Position numbers and translations under genes: made by a program. The notes under the pieces are model-generated. The model made no database searches. It saw nothing but the letters and a program-made list of their open reading frames with translations, and was not told the origin of the DNA. Shown in pieces: positions 24,916 to 32,428 of a stretch of 34,271 nt of DNA. This DNA is from Methanoculleus sp. GTDB taxonomy: Archaea > Halobacteriota > Methanomicrobia > Methanomicrobiales > Methanomicrobiaceae. The DNA lies in NCBI GenBank assembly GCA_011045995.1, contig DSBQ01000044.1:1-34271 (forward strand), written 5' to 3'. Position 1 is the stretch's first letter; every line of letters begins with the position of its first letter.

Positions 24916-25125
24916 TCAGCTCTGCTGTTCGAGCTCATCAATCAGCGGCTCGAGGGAATCGGTCTCCTGGCAGGCGTCGGCAACGGTGAGAAACCGCTGG
25001 TTGAAGTGTGCGGTCAGGCCCACATAGCCGATGATTACCCCGAGAACGGAGCTGAAGGCCACGATTCCCAGGTACAGCCAAATAATACTCATTTCCAACG
25101 ATAAGGGGTGTGTTTTTCCCGCCAT
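24916..25125 (-). CDS. Small single-pass membrane protein (58 or 69 residues)
   Basis: An unrecognised protein with one hydrophobic helix (MSIIWLYLGIVAFSSVLGVI, then IGYVG) and an acidic C-terminal tail (ETDSLEPLIDELEQQ). The frame starts at 25125, but the internal ATG at 25092 would put the helix at the N-terminus as in its downstream neighbour; neither start has a strong ribosome binding site. The acidic tail contrasts with the basic tail of the 63-residue protein 98 bases downstream, so the two could pair in the membrane by charge (inference). It is divergent from another small membrane protein gene at 25196. Confidence 0.5.
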   Translation of the reverse strand: MAGKTHPLSLEMSIIWLYLGIVAFSSVLGVIIGYVGLTAHFNQRFLTVADACQETDSLEPLIDELEQQS

Positions 25126-25195
25126 TAACCTTTTTCACCCGCCGGGGGCGGCGGGGGCAGAAGCATTGATAGGAGGGAGGGGTGTATGTTCATGC

Positions 25196-25483
25196 ATGGA
25201 TTCATCGGTTCCTCCTCCCTCCTCTCCCTCCTCACCCGGCTGTCCGTGGCTGCGCCGGGGGATAGCCGGCGGGGTGGCGGGCCTTGTGGTCACGTTTCTC
25301 ATCTATGCGGGCGCATTCTTCGTGGCATTCGGCAACCCCACCCCCTTTGCACGTGCCTATCTCTCGTTTGTGGAGGCCTTTACGGCATACCTCGGTCCTG
25401 CCTGGTGCATGCTGGGCGGGTTTGCCGTGGGGGCGTATCTTGCATGCCGCAGGGGCACGCAGGACAAGAAAGAAGCGCCCTGA
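25196..25483 (+). CDS. Small two-helix membrane protein (95 residues)
   Basis: An unrecognised protein. A Pro/Ser-rich N-terminus (MDSSVPPPSSPSSPGCPW) is followed by two hydrophobic helices, IAGGVAGLVVTFLIYAGAFF and YLGPAWCMLGGFAVGAYLA, separated by a short loop (GNPTPFARAYLSF), and a basic tail (CRRGTQDKK). An AGGAGGGAGGGGTG tract ends about 11 bases before the ATG at 25196. The frame stays open to 25031, but the upstream part is not protein-like. It has no operon partner downstream; phosphoribulokinase begins 295 bases later with its own TATA-like box. The gap shows only weak dispersed inverted repeats. Confidence 0.55.
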   Translation: MDSSVPPPSSPSSPGCPWLRRGIAGGVAGLVVTFLIYAGAFFVAFGNPTPFARAYLSFVEAFTAYLGPAWCMLGGFAVGAYLACRRGTQDKKEAP

Positions 25484-25746
25484 ACAGGAGAGCATCTTGG
25501 CATTGCCGCTTGCCCCGCCGCAGCTCCGGCCGGCATCCTTGACGTTCTCATGGCTGAGGACCAACCAAACATGGCCGACCTCAATGCCCCGTATGCATGA
25601 GACTGAAATGGAGGATATCTGCCGGGGCTCTCCGGGGAGAGGGGCACCGGCAGCCGCCCATCCGGAGCGTTCGGCCGCCCGGCATCCGTGGATACGGACA
25701 CGCCACCAGCGGCAGAACGCCTGCCCGGCAAACGGCGGACAGAAGC

Positions 25747-25757
25747 GCTTTTTAATG
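25747..25757 (+). promoter_or_regulatory. Probable TATA box of phosphoribulokinase
   Basis: GCTTTTTAATG is centred about 27 bases before the ATG at 25779. This implies a leaderless or very short-leader mRNA, although AAGGTG (25766-25771) is present near the start. Confidence 0.4.
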
Positions 25758-25778
25758 CCGGCGGCAAGGTGTGATGAT

Positions 25779-26756
25779 ATGGACGGGGTGCGGCTGAATT
25801 TTATCCGGACGATTGCAGCGTCGGAGTGTATCTTCATCATCGGGGTGGCGGGGGATTCGGGCTCCGGCAAGACCACGTTCACCCGGGCGCTGCGCGAGAT
25901 CTTTGGAAACCGGCTCGTCTCTTCCATCACGATGGACGATTACCATACCCTCGACCGTGCCGCCCGTGCACGGGAGGGGATCACGCCCCTGCACCCGGCG
26001 GCCAACGACACCGGCCTTTTGGAACGCCACCTCGCCGACCTGAAGGCCGGCAGGAGCATCGAAAAACCGGTGTACAACCACGATACCGGGACCCTCGAAG
26101 GGCCGGTGACCTTCTCCCCGACGAAGATCATCATCGTCGAAGGGCTCCATCCGCTCAGCACCCCGGCCCTCCGGTCACATCTTGATGTGATGCTCTTCGT
26201 CGATCCGGTGGACGACGTGAAGCATGCGTGGAAGATCCGCCGCGATGTAGGGGAGCGGGGATACCGCCGTGAGGATGTGATGGCGGAGATCAAGGCACGT
26301 GAGCCCGACTACGAGGCGTATGTAGCCCCCCAGAAGCAGTATGCCGACGCCATTCTCCGGGTGGCGCCGTCGGCCTATGACCCTGAAGGAGTAAGGGACC
26401 TCTATGCTGCCACCCTTATCCAGGAGCAGTTCGATCACACGATAAAAAACATCACCCTGCCGCTGGACCTCTTTGCGATGACCTCGCTCTCCCAGCGGGA
26501 CTTTTCGATCGCCTTTCGGGCGGAGACGCTCTACGGGAGACGGATGGGGGCCGTCACCTTCGACGGCGAGCTTGCCTACGAGGCGGTCCGGAGGCTGGAG
26601 ACGGCGGTCGAGGAGCAGACCGGGGTTGCCCCGATACGCATCTTCGAGGGAAAGGAGTATGTGACCGCGACGGAGGCGGTGAGCCTGATCCTTGCCTGGC
26701 GCATCATCAACCGCCGGATATTCGTCGAGCAGACCGGTCCCGGCTGCCGGAGATGA
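25779..26756 (+). CDS. prk: Archaeal phosphoribulokinase (PRK), uridine kinase-like
   Basis: A 325-residue P-loop kinase with GVAGDSGSGKTT (22-33), SSITMDDYHTLDR with the catalytic-type Asp pair (53-54), and HPAANDTGLLERHLADL. KPVYNHDTGTLEGP, IIIVEGLHPL (Walker B-like) and KIRRDVGERGYRREDVMAEI, which is typical of PRK, follow. PRK makes ribulose 1,5-bisphosphate from ribulose 5-phosphate and ATP. Methanogen PRK was shown in Methanospirillum hungatei to act with RubisCO, hexulose-phosphate synthase and hexuloisomerase in the reductive hexulose-phosphate route. The frame is open to 25284, but the start at 25779 has AAGGTG upstream and gives the family length. RubisCO is not in this window. Uridine kinase is the alternative but less likely. 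Confidence 0.88.
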   Translation: MDGVRLNFIRTIAASECIFIIGVAGDSGSGKTTFTRALREIFGNRLVSSITMDDYHTLDRAARAREGITPLHPAANDTGLLERHLADLKAGRSIEKPVYNHDTGTLEGPVTFSPTKIIIVEGLHPLSTPALRSHLDVMLFVDPVDDVKHAWKIRRDVGERGYRREDVMAEIKAREPDYEAYVAPQKQYADAILRVAPSAYDPEGVRDLYAATLIQEQFDHTIKNITLPLDLFAMTSLSQRDFSIAFRAETLYGRRMGAVTFDGELAYEAVRRLETAVEEQTGVAPIRIFEGKEYVTATEAVSLILAWRIINRRIFVEQTGPGCRR

Positions 26757-26786
26757 CAGCCATTTCGGGCAGAAGGGTCCGGATCG

Positions 26787-29048
26787 TCAGGCCGCGCCTT
26801 TGCCCGTGATGTATTCCAGGAGGGCACGGGCGCCGTTCTTGTCGAGGGGGGTGTTCCCGCTCCCGCATTTTGGCGAGTAGATGCAGGAGGGGCAGCCCTC
26901 GTCGCAGGGGCATTCGCGGATCATCGCCTCTGTCGAATGCGCAAGGGCCGCGAACCGGTCAAACGCCTTCCCGGCAAGCCCCGCTCCCCCTGCATACCCG
27001 TCATAGATGAGCACTGCCGGGTTCCCGGTGCCGGGGAACTGGACGGAGGAGATGCCCCCCAGGTCCCACCGGTCGCAGAGGACATGGGCGGGCATCATGG
27101 CAATCAGCGCATGCTCCAGGGCATGGAGGGCCCCTGCGGCGTCCACCCCCTGGTGCTTCGCCCTGTCCATCGTCTCCTCCGAGAAGGTGAGGAGCAGCGC
27201 CCGGGTATCGAAGGTCCTGTCCGGAAGCGAGAGGGGGCGGGTGCCCAGCAGGTCGCCGTATCTGGTGACCCGGTAGGCGGGGACGGACTCCGTGATCGTC
27301 GCGGGGCCGAAGGAGAGCGAGCCCCACGGCATCGGTGCCACCCGTTCAGCGGCGATGGCATCCGGGAAGGAGGTGACGAGTGCCCGTGTCTGCATATCCG
27401 CATCGGACCTGCGCGCTGTGATCGTCCCGGTCAGGGTATCGAGCTCCTCGATGAGGTAGGTCTTCCCGTGATGGAGAAAGACTGCCCCGGGATGGGCCTC
27501 ACGGAATGCCTGGTCCTCGGTCATCGTCTCAAGGGTGGTCCCGTCGCAGAGGAGACGGTAGGTGGTATGGCCCGTCCCGCCGAACGGGACCATCTCCGCC
27601 GCCCGTCCGGTCCCTGAGTAGACGAACCCCCGTGCGGTGGCGGTGAGGAGGCCGCCTGTGGCGAGTGCGGCGAGGAGGGCGGGCGCTCCCTCGCCGAAGC
27701 AGTCCCGTGCCTCGTCCTCTCCCAGCGGCATCTCTGCGGCGGCGCAGATCAGGTGCCCCGCCATCACGTAGGGGTTCTGTGCATCGACGACGGCATCCTC
27801 CACCCCTCCCGCGAAGAATGCGGCCGGGTGGCGCATGTAATACTGGTCGAGGGGGTCTTCGCCTGCGAGAAGCACCGCCGCCGACGCCCCGTCCCCCCGA
27901 CCGGCCCTCCCCGCACGCTGCCACGTCGCCATGCGGGTGCCGGGGAACCCGGCGAGGAGGACGGCATCGAGGTGGCCGATATCGATGCCGACTTCGAGAG
28001 CGCTCGTTGCAACGACCCCCCGCAGGCTCCCGCTCTTCAGTTGCCCCTCGAGGGCCCTTCGTGCTGCAGGGAGGTAGCCTGCACGGTAGGCGGCCACCTC
28101 ATTCTGCCGCTCGTGGGGAAGGCGCCTGCAGAGCGCCTGCACCAGCGCCTCGCTCCCCTGCCGGGAATCGGTAAAGCAGATCGTCTGGTGCCCGGCATTC
28201 ATGAAATGCTCAACGAGGGCCGCGGCAGAGCCGAAGAGGGCCGCCGGGGAGGTGCCGGCGGAGGGGTTGTAGAAGAGAAACTCCCTCGCCGGGCGGCCGC
28301 CTCCTCCCCCCGTCACCGGAAGGCAGGGGAGCCCGGTGAGCACTTCGGCAAATTCACCCGGGTTGCCGATCGTGGCGGTGGCAGAGAGAACCTGCGGTGA
28401 CGACCCGTACCGCCCGGCGACCCGGCGCAGGCGACGGAGAAGGAGCGCCACATGGGCCCCGGTGATCCCGCGGTACCAGTGGGCCTCGTCGATGACCACC
28501 AGCTTCAGGGAGGACCAGAACGCCTGCCACTGCGAATGCCAGCCCATCACATGGTGCAGTTCGTGGGGGTTTGAGAGGATGATCCGGGATCTTTCACGGA
28601 TGCCCCTGCGCAGGTGCTGCGGGGTGTCGCCGTCGTAGACCCGGGGGTGGGCCGTGATGCCGGTCGCCTCCTCCATGGCGCGGATGGTGCCCAGTTGGTC
28701 CTGTGCAAGCGCCTTGGTGGGGTAGAGAAAGAGCACCCGTGCATCCGGGTCGTTTTCGAGGAGCATAAAGGCGGGAATAGCAAAGGCGAGCGTCTTTCCT
28801 GATGCCGTCGGCGCCGTCAGGATGACGTTGTCGCCGCGGGCAATGGCATCGATGGCTGCCGACTGGTGGGCGTAGAGGAAGATGCCGCGCTCTTCGAGAT
28901 GGCGGGCAACCGCCGCCGGCAGGGCCGCCGCCGGGGGCCGGTATTCGGGCGGGGACGCAGAAATTTTCTCCACGTGGGCAATCCTGCCGGCATGGCGCGG
29001 GTCCCGGAGGAGGGCGGCGCAGGCCGCCTCTACCCCTCCGATGGGCAC
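26787..29048 (-). CDS. mrfA: MrfA/Hrq1-type DEAD/DEAH helicase with C-terminal four-cysteine domain
   Basis: A 753-residue superfamily 2 helicase. Motifs are YAHQ (Q-like), APTASGKT (79-86), FLYPTKALAQDQ, SNPHELHHVM, VVIDEAHWY (DEAH 187-190) and LSATATIGNP. The second RecA domain has CFTDSRQGSE, ATSALEVGIDIGHLD and WQRAGRAGR. The C-terminal third is the DUF1998/MZB-type region with four cysteines in CPCDEGCPSCIYSPKC. Bacillus MrfA (YprA) with exonuclease MrfB removes mitomycin C adducts, and eukaryotic Hrq1 acts on crosslinks. Here the gene follows an MrfB-like gene and overlaps it by 19 bases. The start is a GTG at 29048, the first possible start after an in-frame stop, with CTGGAGGG upstream. 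Confidence 0.88.
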   Translation of the reverse strand: MPIGGVEAACAALLRDPRHAGRIAHVEKISASPPEYRPPAAALPAAVARHLEERGIFLYAHQSAAIDAIARGDNVILTAPTASGKTLAFAIPAFMLLENDPDARVLFLYPTKALAQDQLGTIRAMEEATGITAHPRVYDGDTPQHLRRGIRERSRIILSNPHELHHVMGWHSQWQAFWSSLKLVVIDEAHWYRGITGAHVALLLRRLRRVAGRYGSSPQVLSATATIGNPGEFAEVLTGLPCLPVTGGGGGRPAREFLFYNPSAGTSPAALFGSAAALVEHFMNAGHQTICFTDSRQGSEALVQALCRRLPHERQNEVAAYRAGYLPAARRALEGQLKSGSLRGVVATSALEVGIDIGHLDAVLLAGFPGTRMATWQRAGRAGRGDGASAAVLLAGEDPLDQYYMRHPAAFFAGGVEDAVVDAQNPYVMAGHLICAAAEMPLGEDEARDCFGEGAPALLAALATGGLLTATARGFVYSGTGRAAEMVPFGGTGHTTYRLLCDGTTLETMTEDQAFREAHPGAVFLHHGKTYLIEELDTLTGTITARRSDADMQTRALVTSFPDAIAAERVAPMPWGSLSFGPATITESVPAYRVTRYGDLLGTRPLSLPDRTFDTRALLLTFSEETMDRAKHQGVDAAGALHALEHALIAMMPAHVLCDRWDLGGISSVQFPGTGNPAVLIYDGYAGGAGLAGKAFDRFAALAHSTEAMIRECPCDEGCPSCIYSPKCGSGNTPLDKNGARALLEYITGKGAA

Positions 29049-30103
29049 ACCTCCGCGTATCCCTCCAGTAGCCGTTCATAAAGGCGGGCAAGGCTGGCGA
29101 CATCCTGGCGGTTGTGGTCGACGATGGGGACGAGGGGGCCGGGGTTCTGCGACCGGAGGTAGGCCGCATAATACCCGGGCACATCCTTTCCCGGCAGGTC
29201 ATCGTCACGGAAGATGGAGAGCGCCTGCCGCTCGATGGTCCCAAGCCGGCAGTCGGCGCATTCCCCCTTCCATCGCGACCGGGACGGATGCAGCAGATCA
29301 AAATGAGCGGGGTCGGGAGGAGGCGCCATCCCGTAATAGGCGGCACGGTCCCGGAGGTACGGGAGATCAAAGCCCCTCCCGTTGTACGTGACAAGAGCCG
29401 TCCCCGCATCGGACATCTCCTCGAGCACCATGGAAATGGCGGCCGGCTCCTCGCCGATGTCCCGGAGCAGGTACTGGGTGATCTGCATCTCTCCCCGGCG
29501 GATTCTGCCGGTGGCAAGGAGGATGATCGGCCGCGAGAAGAGCCCCATCGTCTCGATATCGAAGAAGAGCAGTTCGTCGGTCCGGCAGAGGAGGGAAAAG
29601 AGCAGGTGATGAGGGTGGGAAGGGCGGAAACGTGACCGCACCTCCTGTTCGAGGCCGTCCCAGTCTTCCGTTTCCAACAGGGCGAAAAGCGTCCGGGCCT
29701 GCGCCCCGAACCGCTGGTGGCGGCGGAGGCTTTCTATCGTCGAATATCCCCGTGAGCGGAGCTGCGATGCCGTTACAGGGCCGATGCCGCAAATCAGGCA
29801 GAGTTCACCGGCGAGTGTATGATACAGTGCCTCCATCTCCGGGCGGCCGACGGAGCACGGCACGGAGGAACGGACGGCATAACAGTCCCCCTGTGCGGTA
29901 TGGCATTCGCTCCCGGCGAAGATATCATCAAGGAGGCAGCCTTCATACTCGTTCATCAGGGCGTTTCTGCGCAGGTGCTCAGAACCATCGGCGTACCCGG
30001 GGAAGAGGCGGTGCTGGTCGCAGTGATAGGGCGTGGCCGCACTGTCCACTCCGCTCACCGTGTCGCGCTGCCAGCGTGCTGCAATCCGGGCCGCAAAATC
30101 CAC
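29030..30103 (-). CDS. mrfB: MrfB/YprB-like RNase H-fold exonuclease
   Basis: A 3'-5' exonuclease-fold protein. Counting from the upstream in-frame ATG at 30229, metal ligands are Asp224 and Glu226 (FFDIETMG), Asp288 (TYNGRGFDLPYL) and Asp376 (DHNRQDVASL). HFDLLHPSR and CRLGTIER are YprB landmarks. A helix-hairpin-helix-like segment (CGIGPVTASQLRSRGY) precedes the nuclease. The Bacillus protein ends in TPR repeats, absent here. The start is unsettled: the ATG at 30229 sits inside a TATA-like box and its first 40 residues are not protein-like, so I use the GTG at 30103. It is upstream of the helicase gene and overlaps it by 19 bases, so the two surely act together. Confidence 0.82.
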   Translation of the reverse strand: MDFAARIAARWQRDTVSGVDSAATPYHCDQHRLFPGYADGSEHLRRNALMNEYEGCLLDDIFAGSECHTAQGDCYAVRSSVPCSVGRPEMEALYHTLAGELCLICGIGPVTASQLRSRGYSTIESLRRHQRFGAQARTLFALLETEDWDGLEQEVRSRFRPSHPHHLLFSLLCRTDELLFFDIETMGLFSRPIILLATGRIRRGEMQITQYLLRDIGEEPAAISMVLEEMSDAGTALVTYNGRGFDLPYLRDRAAYYGMAPPPDPAHFDLLHPSRSRWKGECADCRLGTIERQALSIFRDDDLPGKDVPGYYAAYLRSQNPGPLVPIVDHNRQDVASLARLYERLLEGYAEVCPSEG

Positions 30104-30213
30104 AGGTCTGCCTCTGTACAGTGGTTCGGGACCATGGGTAAGGTCTGGTGCCGTGCAGGGTGAAAGTGTCCGCCCTCCGGCGTGTCCGGCAGGAGAGCGC
30201 TTCCCGGGGGGAA

Positions 30214-30225
30214 CTATATTATATG
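30214..30225. promoter_or_regulatory. Quasi-symmetric TATA box between mrfB and the lipoprotein gene
   Basis: CTATATTATATG reads CATATAATATAG on the other strand. On plus it is well placed for the lipoprotein gene at 30254 (start site near 30245). On minus it would start mrfB mRNA near 30190, which supports a start downstream of the ATG at 30229. Confidence 0.5.
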
Positions 30226-30253
30226 GCATCCTATCCTTGAGAAGGAATAATGC

Positions 30254-31384
30254 ATGCCCAGAACTATCCCGGTGCTTTTGGTCCTTCTCGCAGTCCTGAT
30301 TCTTTGTGCGGGCTGCACCACCTCACTGTTTCCGTTCGGCACGAGGGCGGATTATCCGTCAATCGACGATGTCGGAACATCCCCGGGAACCATCCCCGTG
30401 CATCACACCTTTCCGTTTCAGGACCGTGAACTGACCATCAGCCTCACCGTGGAAAACGACCTCTACACCGATGCCCGGGGCTCGACGAAATCAGTGGTGC
30501 TCTACGGCGCATGGGACAGCGATGAGGAATGGCTCAGGGAATCCTACCGTGCATTTGTCGGCGACCCGCGCCAGGAAGGGATGTATGGCGATCTTCGGTC
30601 CGCCTTTCGTGATATCCGGACTGCGATGGGGCTGGATGATGATGAATATGTGGAACTGATGGCGGCCTTTGTCCAGTCCATCACCTATGAATCCCCGGAA
30701 GGGGAGCAGACACCACGGTTTCCGGTGGAGACCGTCGTGGAGGGCAAAGGGGACTGTGACGACACCTCCATCCTCCTTGCAGGCCTCCTCGAACGCGAGG
30801 GGTATGATACGGCACTCTTCTTTTTCGAAGAGGAGAACCACATGGCCGCCGGGGTCCGGGGGCCGGGTGCCGGGTTCATGGGGACGGGGTATGAATACAT
30901 CGAAACCACCAGTTTCAGCCTGCCGGGGGGTGCCACGACCCGTCTCCAGAACGGGATGAGACTCGAATCAGAACCGTTGGTCATCGCCATCGGAGAGGGG
31001 ACCGGGATATATACGGCCGGAGATGAGGCGAGAAGCATTGCCGCTGCGGCGCAATCCTCCCGTGAGTATGCCGCCTTGATTGAAGCGGACCTCGAAGAGC
31101 GGGAGGAGGAGATCAACACCCGGCACGATGCAATCGTTGTGATACAGGAACGGCTGGCAGACGCCGGACAGGCAGGAAATCCCGCCCTCTATACCCGGCT
31201 GGTCTCAGAACACAACCGCCTTGCCGGGGACTACAACCGGCTCCTTGCAGACTATGACCGGCTCTATGCCGATTTTGAGGCGTATGCCCGGCTGAACAAC
31301 CATATCGCCGGTCACCAGTATGACCGTCCGGGCCTTGTTGCATATATCAGCGAGTGGAAAGATGCGACCGGGCTGCCCCTTTGA
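30254..31384 (+). CDS. Transglutaminase-like lipoprotein with coiled-coil tail
   Basis: A 376-residue protein with a signal peptide and lipobox LCAGC (Cys21), so it is probably lipid-anchored outside the cell. The middle is a transglutaminase-like (papain-fold) domain: the Cys nucleophile is Cys168 in GKGDCDDTSILLAGLL and the His is His196 in EEENHMAAGV. The order Cys-His fits the superfamily, although the third residue is not obvious. Residues about 275-345 form an acidic coiled coil with NRLAGDYNRLLADYDRLYADFEA-type heptads. Relatives in methanogens are unstudied and could be peptidases or wall-binding proteins. GAAGGAAT precedes the ATG. It is divergent from mrfB. Confidence 0.82.
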   Translation: MPRTIPVLLVLLAVLILCAGCTTSLFPFGTRADYPSIDDVGTSPGTIPVHHTFPFQDRELTISLTVENDLYTDARGSTKSVVLYGAWDSDEEWLRESYRAFVGDPRQEGMYGDLRSAFRDIRTAMGLDDDEYVELMAAFVQSITYESPEGEQTPRFPVETVVEGKGDCDDTSILLAGLLEREGYDTALFFFEEENHMAAGVRGPGAGFMGTGYEYIETTSFSLPGGATTRLQNGMRLESEPLVIAIGEGTGIYTAGDEARSIAAAAQSSREYAALIEADLEEREEEINTRHDAIVVIQERLADAGQAGNPALYTRLVSEHNRLAGDYNRLLADYDRLYADFEAYARLNNHIAGHQYDRPGLVAYISEWKDATGLPL

Positions 31385-31404
31385 GCCTGAGGCGTGCCTC
31401 AGGC
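31385..31404 (+). terminator. Hairpin directly after the lipoprotein stop
   Basis: An 8-bp perfect GC-rich stem with a CGTG loop begins on the base after TGA. No T run follows, so it may instead stabilise the 3' end of the mRNA. Confidence 0.4.
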
Positions 31405-31696
31405 CGAGATGATTGTCGCGATTGCCTCAGTGGAGGGGCTGCCCGGCATCCGCGATCTTTTTTTCTGTGCGCATGACTGTGATGAGAACATGGCCGTCTT
31501 TGACATCTGGCTTCTCCGGACAATGACGGGGTAGTGAGCGGCCCGTGACGCGATGCAGCTGAAGGTATCTGTCATACTTCAACAGGGAACAACAGCACTA
31601 TATGCCGGCTGCCCGGACACAGGGTGAAAGTATTCCGGTTGCCCATGTCGGTATCCCTTTATTTCTTCCCCTCAAATAGAAGAGGAAGTTGGTTCT
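31385..31696 (+). other. Intergenic region with two hairpins and a 41-codon frame
   Basis: A perfect hairpin GCCTGAGG-CGTG-CCTCAGGC (31385-31404) follows the lipoprotein stop directly and may mark the transcript end. An ATG at 31409 opens a 41-codon frame to 31534 (starts MIVAIASVEGLPG, has a Cys-x3-Cys and ends LLRTMTG); it has no ribosome binding site and I do not recognise it. A second stem, TGAAG-g-TAT with ATACTTCA (31560-31581), lies before a TATA-like CACTATATGC near 31598. A box CCTTTATTTC (31656-31665) is nearer to sufC. Confidence 0.45.
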
Positions 31697-32428
31697 ATGC
31701 TAAAGGTTGAAAATCTCCATGTCGAGGTGGGGGGCAAGGAAGTCCTGCATAACGTCAATCTCGCCATAGGTGAAGGCGAGACGCACGTGCTCATGGGCCC
31801 GAACGGGTCGGGGAAGACGACCCTTCTCCGTTCCATCATGGGGTTCGGGAATTATGAGATTACCGAAGGGCGCATCCTCTTCAAGGGTCACGATGTGACC
31901 GACGTTCCGCTGCATGAACGGGCCCGCTATGGAATGGGGCTCATGTTCCAGCGCCCGCCGACCATCTCAGGGCTCAAACTGGGAAAGCTTCTGACGGCCA
32001 TGTCCGGGGTGCACCCGGAGAAGATATATGAATACGCCGAATCGATGAAGATGGCCGATTTTCTCGAACGCGACATCAATGCGAACTTTTCCGGTGGTGA
32101 GATCAAGCGCAGCGAGGTGCTCCAGCTGATGGTGCAGCAGCCGGATTTCGTGATGCTTGATGAACCCGAGAGCGGAGTGGACCTGGAAAATATCGCCCTC
32201 ATCGGCAACGCGATCGCCCGCCTGGTGGAGAAGGACCGGCACATCGTCAAACGCCAGAAATCGGGGCTTATCATCACCCACACCGGCTATATCCTCGACT
32301 ATCTCGAGGCGGACGCCGGGCACATGCTCTGTGACGGAGAAATCCGGTGCAAAGGAAATGCACGCGAAATCCTCAAAGTGATCCAGGAACGCGGCTACAA
32401 GGAGTGTATCGAATGCACAAAGATCTAG
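31697..32428 (+). CDS. sufC: Fe-S cluster assembly ATPase SufC
   Basis: A 243-residue ABC-type ATPase of the SUF system. Walker A is GPNGSGKTT (34-42), the Q-loop lies in MFQRPPTISGL, the signature is FSGGEIKRSE (131-140), Walker B is FVMLDE (151-156) and the switch His is in LIITHTGYIL. The ERD-x-N-x-NFSGGE-x-KR region and DEPESGVD separate SufC from transport ATPases. It works with SufB to build Fe-S clusters, and archaeal SufBC is seen as the minimal form. GAGGAAG lies 8 bases upstream of the ATG. Its end overlaps the sufB start by 16 bases, so the subunits are co-translated. Confidence 0.95.
   Translation: MLKVENLHVEVGGKEVLHNVNLAIGEGETHVLMGPNGSGKTTLLRSIMGFGNYEITEGRILFKGHDVTDVPLHERARYGMGLMFQRPPTISGLKLGKLLTAMSGVHPEKIYEYAESMKMADFLERDINANFSGGEIKRSEVLQLMVQQPDFVMLDEPESGVDLENIALIGNAIARLVEKDRHIVKRQKSGLIITHTGYILDYLEADAGHMLCDGEIRCKGNAREILKVIQERGYKECIECTKI

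Noticed and set aside
25499-25601. Inverted pairs GGCATTG/CAATGCC and CTCATG/CATGAG before phosphoribulokinase
   Set aside because: The pairs are short, far apart and cross each other; chance is a sufficient explanation.
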